From: CAYREV01 sp964423345
GTDB taxonomy: Bacteria > Bacteroidota > Rhodothermia > Balneolales > Balneolaceae
NCBI GenBank assembly: GCA_964423345.1
Contig: CAYREV010000032.1
Location: 1-21,548 of the forward strand
DNA length: 21,548 bases
Direction: 5' to 3'
The translations under genes were made by a program, and so were the position numbers. How positions within the stretch are numbered: the stretch's first letter is position 1; every line of letters starts with the position of its first letter. Below the pieces are notes generated by a model that worked only from the letters and a program-made list of their open reading frames with translations, was not told the DNA's origin and ran no database searches. Below are positions 6,855 to 14,140 of the stretch, one piece after another.

Positions 6855-7837
6855 ATCAGCCCCTCCTCCTTTAACCACCGATGACAGTCGCGCACCGATT
6901 GTTCAAGGGGCGGGATGTCATAATCCAATTCCCGAATGGCCTTTTCGCTGGAGAAGTTAATGTTGCTTCGTGTCATAAGTTTTGCGAGCTCGGGAGTGAT
7001 ATCGGGTTCATTCCCGGTGAAGGAGGAGACGATATCGGCCGCGCGGGCATATATTTTAAGCAGGAAAGCGGGTATACGGGGCGGAATGTCGGAATCGGGG
7101 ATATCTGAGACCTCTGCAATAGCCCGGACGAAGTCGCTGAAGCTACAGTTTTCACCCGCCAGTATATAACGTTGCCCGTTACGTCCCTTCTTGACAGCAG
7201 CGATGTGTGCCTTGACGACCTCGTCTACGTGGGAGATGCTGATGCACCCGTTGGTTATACCCGGCAGGCCCCCTTCCTTGAGGGCGATAAAGAGGCGCCC
7301 CCAATTATTCTTATCGTAGGGCCCCACCACAAAGGAGGGATTTAAAATGACCACTTTCATGTCTCCTTTATACCGAAGCACCCTCTGTTCTCCCTCGTAT
7401 TTGGAAGACTCATAGTTGACCCATGAGCGGCCCCCTTTCTGCGGGGTCGCCTCGGATATCTCCCCGTCCATATTTCCCCAGGCGGCGATACTTGAGGTGT
7501 GAATGAAAGAGTTTGCCCCTTTTTGGGCGGCAATGCGGGCCGTATGTTCGGTTCCGTTCACATTGATGCGCGTCTGCAGGTCATTGTTCCTCGACCACAT
7601 GTTAGTGCTGCCTGCCAGGTGAAAGACCACATCGGTGTCTCCGGGCATTGCTGCTTCAAGAGATTCGGGATCGGTGATGGATCCTTCCCTGAGGGTGATG
7701 GGCAACTCTTCTATATAGGTCAGGTCGGATGTGTTGCGGTGAAGGGCAGTTACATTCCATCCTTCTTGCACCAGCCGGTGTATGAGGTTAATACCGATAA
7801 ATCCAGTCCCGCCGGTGACGAAGGCGCTATTCTGCAT
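6851..7837 (-). CDS. NAD-dependent epimerase/dehydratase (extended SDR)
   Basis: A 328-residue extended short-chain dehydrogenase/reductase. The Rossmann motif GGTGFIG is at residues 9-15, HTSS (113-116) carries the catalytic-type serine, and the active-site pair is Tyr142-x3-Lys146 (YESSK). The NPSFVVGPYD segment (166-175) is typical of nucleoside-diphosphate-sugar epimerases and dihydroflavonol-reductase-like enzymes, including HpnA-type proteins. The C-terminal substrate domain is complete. The convergent neighbour makes nucleotide sugars, so a sugar substrate is plausible, but the two genes face each other and are not one operon. ATG at 7835-7837 immediately precedes the first beta strand. 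No Shine-Dalgarno sequence is clear. The substrate is unknown. Confidence 0.88.
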   Translation of the reverse strand: MQNSAFVTGGTGFIGINLIHRLVQEGWNVTALHRNTSDLTYIEELPITLREGSITDPESLEAAMPGDTDVVFHLAGSTNMWSRNNDLQTRINVNGTEHTARIAAQKGANSFIHTSSIAAWGNMDGEISEATPQKGGRSWVNYESSKYEGEQRVLRYKGDMKVVILNPSFVVGPYDKNNWGRLFIALKEGGLPGITNGCISISHVDEVVKAHIAAVKKGRNGQRYILAGENCSFSDFVRAIAEVSDIPDSDIPPRIPAFLLKIYARAADIVSSFTGNEPDITPELAKLMTRSNINFSSEKAIRELDYDIPPLEQSVRDCHRWLKEEGLI

Positions 7838-7920
7838 CTGGTCATCTAATTAAAGAGTGAATGTATGACGCTGGATGCAGTATAAAAAAATGCGATTAAA
7901 AGAAGAAAGGTAAGAAGGGG

Positions 7921-8598
7921 TTATTCTTCTTCCGGTTTCAACAGGCCGGGCGAGTTGTTGCGGACATTATTCACGGCTCTGCTTACCGGGTGAAAGTCCA
8001 TGGCGTCGCCGGGGAAGGGGCGGATCAGCTCTTTCAGAGCAGAGGTGTCGTGATTGTCCGGGTCCAGCCATTCTTTCCATTCTTCCTTCAGCAAAATGAC
8101 CGGCATGCGGTCGTGCAGCTCTTCCATCTTTTTATTGGCGTCGGTAGTAACGATGGTGTAGGTGGGGATGCGTTCTCCTTCGGGCGACTCCCAGACATTG
8201 TAGAGGCCGGCAAAAGCAAACAACGGCTCATGAGTGGGATAAATATAGAAGGGAGTCTTGTTGCCCTTTTCCCCTTTCCATTCATAGAATCCGTTGGCGG
8301 GAATAAGGCATCGGTAGCGTTCAAAAGGTTCCTTGAAAGAGGTTTTGGTGTCGAGGGTTTCGCCCCGTGCGTTGATCATACTATAGCTGACCTTCTGTTC
8401 GTCGGCCCAGAAGGGGATCAGCCCCCAGCGAAACGGCTGCAGGCTCCGCCGCCCCTTGCGGTTTTCGCCCACCACTGGCATTCGTTGGGATGGGGCTACG
8501 TTAAAATTGGGACCGAAATCCTCTAAGCCCTCGGGCATGGCTTCGAACCATTCCTCCAGCTTCTTTTTATCTTCCTTTAAGGTGTAGCGGCCACACAT
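7921..8598 (-). CDS. SRAP domain protein, YedK/HMCES-type abasic-site crosslinking protein
   Basis: SRAP proteins shield abasic sites in single-stranded DNA by forming a thiazolidine crosslink through the N-terminal cysteine. This fixes the start: ATG 8596-8598 gives M-C-G-R-Y-T-L, so that Cys2 becomes terminal after methionine removal. The frame stays open upstream to an ATG at 8637, but using it would bury the cysteine behind 13 extra residues. With the chosen start the protein is 225 residues long. The other active-site residues are all present: Asn76 and Arg78 (INARGE), Glu106 (NGFYEWKG) and His162 (LHDRMPV), matching the E. coli YedK pattern. It follows the barrel/lipoprotein gene on the same strand with a 182-bp gap, so it probably has its own promoter. 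Confidence 0.95.
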   Translation of the reverse strand: MCGRYTLKEDKKKLEEWFEAMPEGLEDFGPNFNVAPSQRMPVVGENRKGRRSLQPFRWGLIPFWADEQKVSYSMINARGETLDTKTSFKEPFERYRCLIPANGFYEWKGEKGNKTPFYIYPTHEPLFAFAGLYNVWESPEGERIPTYTIVTTDANKKMEELHDRMPVILLKEEWKEWLDPDNHDTSALKELIRPFPGDAMDFHPVSRAVNNVRNNSPGLLKPEEE

Positions 8599-8780
8599 AT
8601 CGGATCCGGAGATAGTTAATTGGGCTTTATATCCCAACCATGATAGGAGGTTTTGGAAGAAAAGTCCATTTGCCGCAAGGCTATATCAGGGAAACCGCTG
8701 GGATCTTTCCATTCGGGATAAAGTGGAGAGGTGGTCGGATGGTATTAAAAAACACCTTCCGGGATGCAGTAACAATTTTT

Positions 8781-9488
8781 TTAAGGAGCGTTAAACTGAA
8801 AATGAATGCCGAGGGAAAAGAGTATCGTTTCGTAGTCGAATGCTACCTCGTCCTGCAAGAGTCCCGATACCCCCAGTTGTGATTCGAGCTTAATATTTTT
8901 CCACCCCAACCGGGCGAAAGCGGCCGGCTCGAAAAAGGTTCCGCTCTCGGTTTGGTCGTGGGTGACATTGGAGGCTTCAAATTCGGTAAACACTACCTGG
9001 GCGAGCCGTAGGGCTACTCCTGCTTCCAGGGCTCCTGTTTCCACACCCAGATTACCCTGCACAAAATACTTTCGGTAGTTTCCGGTGGCTTGCACCTCCT
9101 GGGGCCCAAAGAAATCGTACTGGTTTACGGCTTCGGCCGTTCCAAGTCCGGCTCCGCCCAGCGCTTCAAACCGGCCGATTTTGCCAAAGGGCTTGAAATA
9201 GGCAAGCCCCAGCTCTCCATAGCTGTGTTTGTGATAGTCGGCATCGAGAGAGCCGCTGCCCTCATTGGTGCCGAACGAGCCCGCAGCTACCAGTCCCACA
9301 GAGTTGGATACTGCTATCGCGGCCTGCACATCAGCGCCATTGGTGCCCCCGTGTACGGCAGCATGCACTTCACCCTTATCGTCAAGGAGAGGAGTGTGCC
9401 GTGTGTTGGGCACATAAACGGGCGCACAGGCCGATTGAAGCAAAATGATAGGTACAGTGAATAGCAGAAGCAGGTTAAAGAGTTTCAT
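8781..9488 (-). CDS. Secreted hypothetical protein, likely outer-membrane lipoprotein or beta-barrel
   Basis: A 235-residue protein starting with a clear export signal (MKLFNLLLLF then VPIILLQSAC). Cys21 could be a lipidated residue, although Gln at -3 is not the ideal lipobox residue. The mature part is rich in glycine and in alternating polar/hydrophobic segments (YGELGLAYFKPFG, VQGNLGVETGALEAGVALRL, FARLGWKNIKLESQLGVSGL) and ends with aromatic strands (ILFSLGIHFQF). That suggests a small beta-barrel or beta-rich outer-membrane protein. No family was recognised and no catalytic motif is visible. It lies between the alpha/beta hydrolase and SRAP genes on the same strand, with gaps of about 110 and 180 bp, so no functional link is implied. 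Confidence 0.7.
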   Translation of the reverse strand: MKLFNLLLLFTVPIILLQSACAPVYVPNTRHTPLLDDKGEVHAAVHGGTNGADVQAAIAVSNSVGLVAAGSFGTNEGSGSLDADYHKHSYGELGLAYFKPFGKIGRFEALGGAGLGTAEAVNQYDFFGPQEVQATGNYRKYFVQGNLGVETGALEAGVALRLAQVVFTEFEASNVTHDQTESGTFFEPAAFARLGWKNIKLESQLGVSGLLQDEVAFDYETILFSLGIHFQFNAP

Positions 9489-9598
9489 GGCAGTACGTTT
9501 AATTGAAGGCCTATACTATCAGGACCTACATTTTCCCGATATGTTACAAGTTTAACGGGGATGGCCGGCAGAGGTTCCCGGCTGGAGGGCGCTTCTGC

Positions 9599-10402
9599 TT
9601 ACCCTTGGGAATTCAGAAAATCTTGCAGTACACGGTTTATCTCCTCGGGTTCTTCTACGGTAGGAGTGTGGCCCGCGCCGGGGATGACGGCCAGTTTCGA
9701 ATGGGGGATGCGCCGGTGCATGCGCTCGGCCTTTTCGGGGGGAGTGGCCACATCCTGTTCTCCCACGATGATAAGCGTGGGGTGGGTGATTCGATGCAGT
9801 TCTTGGTACACGCCTTTCCGTTCAATTACGGCCTTAACGGCCCGGGAGATTCCGATTCGGTCGTTGGAGACAAGGTGGCCGTGCCAGGTTTTGCGTTCCT
9901 CGGCTCGTTTCGGGTCATTGAGAAACTTTTGACCGAAGAGGAGCTTCATGACGCGGCCGGCGACCAGCCTGATACTCAGCCACCGGGCCAGAAAGTTGAG
10001 CATGCGGTACCGGGGCACGTTCTCCTCGGGCTCCGTTTCGGCTGTGGTATCCACGAGGATCAGTGATTTGAGCAGAGAGGGGTGGCGTATGGCCAGCCTC
10101 ATACCGACAAAGCCACCCATGGAAAGCCCCAGGAAATGGCAGGGGGCACAGTCGAGAGCCTTGATCAGCTCCAGTGCATCGAGGGTGAGGGTATCCATAT
10201 CATAACCCGATTCAGTGACCTCGCTTTGTCCCTGTCCCCGGAAGTCAAAAGTAATGCAGCGGTAGCGGTCTTTCAGGGACTCAACCTGTTTGTCAAACAT
10301 GCGGTTGCTACAGAGGAGCCCGTGGGCAAAGACCAGCGTTTCGGTTCCGCTGCCGTGTTCTTCATAATGAAGGGTAGCTCCGTTAACGGTTAGGGAAGGC
10401 AT
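9599..10402 (-). CDS. Alpha/beta hydrolase
   Basis: A 267-residue alpha/beta-hydrolase of the lactonase/esterase-like group (3-oxoadipate enol-lactonase or bromoperoxidase-type sequences look similar). The oxyanion-hole HG is at residues 27-28, the nucleophile elbow GLSMGG places the serine at 94, the acid is Asp217 (VGEQDVATPP), and the base is His245 (PGAGHTP). FDFRGQGQS at 52-60 is also typical. No signal peptide is visible, so it is probably cytoplasmic. The lid region (about 130-200) is basic. The substrate cannot be inferred. It is separated from the upstream membrane-protein gene by a strong terminator, so it starts a new transcript. Confidence 0.88.
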   Translation of the reverse strand: MPSLTVNGATLHYEEHGSGTETLVFAHGLLCSNRMFDKQVESLKDRYRCITFDFRGQGQSEVTESGYDMDTLTLDALELIKALDCAPCHFLGLSMGGFVGMRLAIRHPSLLKSLILVDTTAETEPEENVPRYRMLNFLARWLSIRLVAGRVMKLLFGQKFLNDPKRAEERKTWHGHLVSNDRIGISRAVKAVIERKGVYQELHRITHPTLIIVGEQDVATPPEKAERMHRRIPHSKLAVIPGAGHTPTVEEPEEINRVLQDFLNSQG

Positions 10403-10484
10403 AAGAGTGTAAATAAGCGATGGTTGAGGTTATGGCACCAGCCGGCCGAATGGTTCCGGGTGATAGGGCCGGGGTCGATATAAA

Positions 10485-10517
10485 AAGGGTATAGGAAGGG
10501 GAGATCCCTATACCCTT
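10485..10517 (-). terminator. Intrinsic terminator after the membrane protein gene
   Basis: An 11-bp perfect stem, AAGGGTATAGG (10485-10495) with CCTATACCCTT (10507-10517), has an 11-nt loop. On the minus strand it is followed by a run of T. It lies about 20 bp beyond the stop of the gene ending at 10538 and separates it from the alpha/beta hydrolase gene. Confidence 0.85.
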
Positions 10518-10537
10518 AAATAGTGTAGGTTGGTAGA

Positions 10538-11161
10538 CTATCCGAATTCGGACGCCTGCGGTCTGTCCGGCCTTTCGGCAGTTCCCGTACCCGAACCTGC
10601 AGTGTCCAGCAGTTCCTTGCCCAGCCATACGCCACCGACCAGTGCAAAGACAAAGCCTATACCGAAGATCATTTCGGAGGTAAAGGGTCCGCTGCCAATC
10701 AGGAGGCAGGCGAGGATAAGGGTATAGATGCTGAAGTTAGAGTAGGCCGAATGTCCCCGGGCTGCAATCAGCATGACGAGCAAACCGACGGTGAAACCAA
10801 AATGGGCCACCATAAAGTTGATGGAAATCAGCGTAGTTCCTCCGATGATCTGTTCAATCGTGGCATCCATGGTACCGGCACTTTTATAGATAAGGCCTCC
10901 CAAGACGGCCCCCAGCAAAACACTGCCAAACAGCGTCAGGAAAACCCCGCTCATAACCATGGACCTATTCTCGTTGTCCATGATCGATGCCGCGAAGCCG
11001 ACCAGCCCGACAGCCATAAAGCCGTGGCCCCACAAGACGAGCGAATGGATCAACTCGGTTTCGGCCACCAGGTCAAAGAAAATGGCGCTGTTGGCCGCAC
11101 CTACCAGCAGAGCCCCCAGTATTAGGCAATACGATCCCCACTTCTTTAGTGTCTGTTCCAT
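10538..11161 (-). CDS. Polytopic membrane protein of unknown function
   Basis: A small hydrophobic protein with about six predicted membrane spans (for example YCLILGALLVGAANSAIFF, SGVFLTLFGSVLLGAVLGG and FGIGFVFALVGGVWLG). I chose ATG at 11159-11161, giving 207 residues. An AGGGG sequence lies about 6 nt upstream of it, and the first span begins soon after MEQTLKKWG. An upstream in-frame ATG (11224) would add 21 residues without clear purpose. The protein has a histidine in LWGHGF and another in MVAHFGF. It ends in a polar tail (TGTAERPDRPQASEFG). I do not recognise the family. It follows another multi-span protein gene on the same strand, with a 157-bp gap from the chosen start. Confidence 0.75.
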   Translation of the reverse strand: MEQTLKKWGSYCLILGALLVGAANSAIFFDLVAETELIHSLVLWGHGFMAVGLVGFAASIMDNENRSMVMSGVFLTLFGSVLLGAVLGGLIYKSAGTMDATIEQIIGGTTLISINFMVAHFGFTVGLLVMLIAARGHSAYSNFSIYTLILACLLIGSGPFTSEMIFGIGFVFALVGGVWLGKELLDTAGSGTGTAERPDRPQASEFG

Positions 11162-11318
11162 AACAACCCCTGTGATTTTTAATTGAAGTTTAGGAAGGTT
11201 TAATGCCCCTTCCGGTTCTATCACAATAGCTATTCGAAGGAAAAAGTCAAAACCATATTTCCTCCAAAGGCTATAATTTACAGGGGTTTAGGGGTTTATA
11301 ATACCTGTATGGGTTACC

Positions 11319-12023
11319 TCAGCTTTTCAATACGGTGTTGCAGAAGTCGATCCACCACTGGGCCGTACCCATCACCTCCAGCAGGAGGAAGCTCAACACG
11401 CCGCCGGTAACGAAGAGATAGGCCCGGTAGAACGTACCCTCCTTGCGGTAGTCCAGCCAGATCATGACAGCCAGTGCGGCAACCGTCGCGGCCACGCAGA
11501 GGTAGATCACCTGGGCAAAGCTGATGGGTGTGGGTTGCCCGTGCAAGATGACAAGAGGGAAATAGACCAGGCGGGCGAAAGCGGGAATCAACGCCCAAAA
11601 GGCAGTGGAGATCATGTAGCGGGCGTGGACTACCAGTTTCTTGCGGTTGATCATGGCCAGGATTACCGAGGCCGAAAAGCCGAAGACGGCCACAAAATCA
11701 ATATAGGTAAGCCCATATTGCAGGACGGGCGGAAGGGATTCCGAGCCGATGTTGTTGGGTACCACCTGGAAGGCTGAAAATACCACACCCCCCGCGAGAA
11801 AAATACCTATGAATCCCAGGTTGCGGTGCAGGTCAAAATTCTTTTTGGTATAGAGGTAGGGCTGCACCAGCAGCAGGATGAACCAGGCCGTTGCTGTCAG
11901 GCCATGCAGGTGATGCTGGAAAGGGGCTTCGGTGAAACGGCTCCAGTAGGAAAAGGAGAATCCCGCAATGGCGATGAAAAATGGTATAAGCAGCCAGTAG
12001 TGTGCCCGTGGAAAGTGTTTCAT
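11319..12023 (-). CDS. Seven-span membrane protein with conserved-looking histidines, function unknown
   Basis: A 234-residue protein with about seven hydrophobic segments, beginning YWLLIPFFIAIAGFSFSYW. Histidines fall at membrane boundaries (HHLHGLTATAWFILL, DLHRNLG, VHARYM), an arrangement seen in some heme-binding or DUF2306-like membrane proteins. Similar sequences in Bacteroidota genomes are, to my recollection, mostly annotated as hypothetical. No copper or heme site can be proven from this. The downstream neighbour on the same strand is another multi-span protein, and the pair may be related in function. ATG at 12021-12023 is the chosen start; there is no strong Shine-Dalgarno sequence. 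Confidence 0.75.
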   Translation of the reverse strand: MKHFPRAHYWLLIPFFIAIAGFSFSYWSRFTEAPFQHHLHGLTATAWFILLLVQPYLYTKKNFDLHRNLGFIGIFLAGGVVFSAFQVVPNNIGSESLPPVLQYGLTYIDFVAVFGFSASVILAMINRKKLVVHARYMISTAFWALIPAFARLVYFPLVILHGQPTPISFAQVIYLCVAATVAALAVMIWLDYRKEGTFYRAYLFVTGGVLSFLLLEVMGTAQWWIDFCNTVLKS

Positions 12024-12336
12024 AATCCCGTGTTTTATTAAAATTAAATTTCTCCTGAGGCGGATAAGAGGTTCGCCAGTCGACCTAATCTACTGTCATA
12101 GGCCCTTAAAATCAGCTTAAATTTGGGGGATAGGTGAATAAGATTTAGGGAGGATCAATAAGGCCGTTTATAGGGGGAAGCCAAAACGTGTGGCAGGGTC
12201 TGGGCGGCAAACATTTTCCTCTGTTAAAAAGCCAAAAACACCCAAATTCCTTTCGAAAAAATGAAAAACTTCTATTATATTTGCTGCTCTTTGATTTAGT
12301 ACGCTACCCCTCTTTTTAACTGTAGATTTAAGGTCG
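12024..12336. other. Intergenic region between divergent genes (313 bp)
   Basis: No gene was found here. It must hold promoters for the minus-strand membrane protein and the plus-strand phosphate transporter. A TAnnTTTG-type element lies near the transporter end. No strong inverted repeats or RNA genes were seen. Confidence 0.6.
12251..12283 (+). promoter_or_regulatory. Putative Bacteroidota-type promoter for the Na/Pi transporter gene
   Basis: TATATTTG at 12276-12283 fits the TAnnTTTG -7 element known for the main sigma factor of Bacteroidota. TTTC at 12251-12254, with 21 nt between, is an imperfect match to the TTTG-type -33 element. The ATG lies about 54 nt further on. Confidence 0.4.
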
Positions 12337-14082
12337 ATGGAATATACTTTTTTTGACTTTTTGCAACTCGTTGGATCGCTCGGTGTATTTATTTATGGGA
12401 TGAAAGTGTTTAGTGATGGCCTTCAAAAAGTTGCAGGCAACAAATTGCGAGCCATTTTGAAGGGAATGACCCGCACGCGCTTCCGCGGGATTCTTACGGG
12501 TTTTACCACTACCGCTATTACCCAGTCCTCCTCAACCACCACCGTTATGGTGGTCAGCTTTGTGAATGCCGGGCTTATCACCCTCCTGGAATCTACGGGT
12601 ATCATCATGGGGGCCAATATCGGGACGACGGTCACGACCTGGATCATCTCCATATTTGGGTTCAAGATGCAAATTACCCCGATTGCCCTGATGCTGATCG
12701 GTATCTTTTTCCCCTTTATTTTCTTCGGCCGTGAAAAGCTTCAGAACCTTGCTGAGGCAATGATCGGCTTTGGTATTCTGTTTGTCGGCTTGAATTTTAT
12801 CAAAAACGGAGTGCCGAACATTCAGCAGAATCCGGAAATGTTCATGTTCCTGAACCAGTTCACCGAGTTTGGATTCTTTTCTATTGTGATTTTTGTAATT
12901 GCCGGTACGCTGCTTACCCTGCTTACCCAGTCTTCATCGGCGGCAGCGGCCATCACCCTGGTGATGCTTTTTGAGGGGTGGATCGACTTTCCCATTGCGG
13001 CGGCCATGGTGTTGGGTGAAAACATAGGTACTACGGTCACCGCAAACATCGCGGCGGTGGTCGGCAACGTCTATGCCAAACGCGCGGCACGTTTTCACTT
13101 TGTATTCAACGTCTTCGGGGTGTTGTGGATGCTGATGCTCATACACCCCTTCCTGCAGGGCATTGATATGGCTATGGGCTACTTTCTTCCCGGGTCGGAG
13201 TCTATACTCACCGGCACCGACGAGATTGCGCGAGCAAACGCCACCCTGGCGCTCTCGCTGTTTCATTCGACCTTCAATGTTATCAACGTAATTCTACTGG
13301 TCGGTTTTGTGCCCTATATTGTAAAGATCATCGAACGATTTCAGAAAGAGAAGGAGGGGGAAGACGACCAATATCGTCTCAAATATATTTCGTCGGGTAT
13401 GATGTCCTCTCCGGAACTTTCTATATCCCAGGCCCACAAGGAGGTGGAGCTGTTTGCCAAGCTCATTGACAAGATGCACTTCAGTATGCAGGGGCTGCTG
13501 TTTAAAAAGCAAAAGAAACATGAAAAATTCTTGAAGAAAATCCAGAAGCGGGAGGAGATCACCGACAACATTGAGCTTGAGATTGCCGAATACCTGGCCA
13601 AGATATCCAGCCAAAACCTCACGGAGGTGGCCAGCCGCCGCATTCGGAACATCCACAGTATCATTAACGACCTCGAGCGAGTGGGCGACATCTACTTTCA
13701 GATGTCCAAAACGTTTGAGCGTATGCATATGGAGGATAACCATCTGCCCGAGGAGGCACTGCAGCGCATTGGTAAAATGCTTGATCTGGTTCATGATGCG
13801 ATTCAACACGTGCGCGAGAACCTGGAAGCCGACCAGGATGAAATCACCCTTGGCAAGGCTATCAAAATTGAGGATGCCATCGATACCTACCGCGATGAAC
13901 TGCAGGAATATCACTACAGCCAGCTCGAGAACGGTGTCTACTCCACCCGGGTCGGCTTTGTCTTCCTGGACTACCTCAACCGGCTGGAGAAGATAGGCGA
14001 CCACCTGTTCAACGTGAATGAAGCCCTTGCCGGCGTTAAGGTGAAAGCCGCCTATGAAGAAGTGGTAGAACCAAGAGGATAA
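12337..14082 (+). CDS. Na+/phosphate cotransporter with C-terminal PhoU-like domain
   Basis: A 581-residue NptA/YjbB-type transporter that would move inorganic phosphate with sodium across the inner membrane. The two inverted halves of the NaPi-II fold are visible: QSSS at residues 63-66 followed by GANIGTT (92-98), and QSSS at 198-201 followed by GENIGTT (227-233). About eight membrane spans lie in residues 1-335. The C-terminal 230 residues are charged and helical with PhoU-like features (ERVGDIYFQMSKTFERM; LEKIGDHLFNVNEAL), as is usual for bacterial members. AAGG just before the ATG may serve as ribosome-binding site. The direction of transport (uptake or export) cannot be told from the sequence. 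There is no neighbouring pst/pho gene. Confidence 0.93.
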   Translation: MEYTFFDFLQLVGSLGVFIYGMKVFSDGLQKVAGNKLRAILKGMTRTRFRGILTGFTTTAITQSSSTTTVMVVSFVNAGLITLLESTGIIMGANIGTTVTTWIISIFGFKMQITPIALMLIGIFFPFIFFGREKLQNLAEAMIGFGILFVGLNFIKNGVPNIQQNPEMFMFLNQFTEFGFFSIVIFVIAGTLLTLLTQSSSAAAAITLVMLFEGWIDFPIAAAMVLGENIGTTVTANIAAVVGNVYAKRAARFHFVFNVFGVLWMLMLIHPFLQGIDMAMGYFLPGSESILTGTDEIARANATLALSLFHSTFNVINVILLVGFVPYIVKIIERFQKEKEGEDDQYRLKYISSGMMSSPELSISQAHKEVELFAKLIDKMHFSMQGLLFKKQKKHEKFLKKIQKREEITDNIELEIAEYLAKISSQNLTEVASRRIRNIHSIINDLERVGDIYFQMSKTFERMHMEDNHLPEEALQRIGKMLDLVHDAIQHVRENLEADQDEITLGKAIKIEDAIDTYRDELQEYHYSQLENGVYSTRVGFVFLDYLNRLEKIGDHLFNVNEALAGVKVKAAYEEVVEPRG

Positions 14083-14140
14083 TAGGGATTATAAACGGTT
14101 CGGAACTACCCGGGTCGGGGGCATTTTCGAAACCTGCCTC

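Noticed and set aside
8640..8882. 80-codon plus-strand frame between the SRAP and barrel-protein genes
   Set aside because: It overlaps the 3' end of the barrel-protein gene, has no ribosome-binding site and no family resemblance.
13805..13816. CACGTG core inside the phosphate transporter gene as a fourth parS
   Set aside because: The flanking bases do not match TGTTtC/GaAACA, so it is only an isolated hexamer.
13294..14004. 236-codon open frame on the minus strand
   Set aside because: It is antisense to the PhoU-like domain of the phosphate transporter. Its hydrophobic look comes from the complementary codons.
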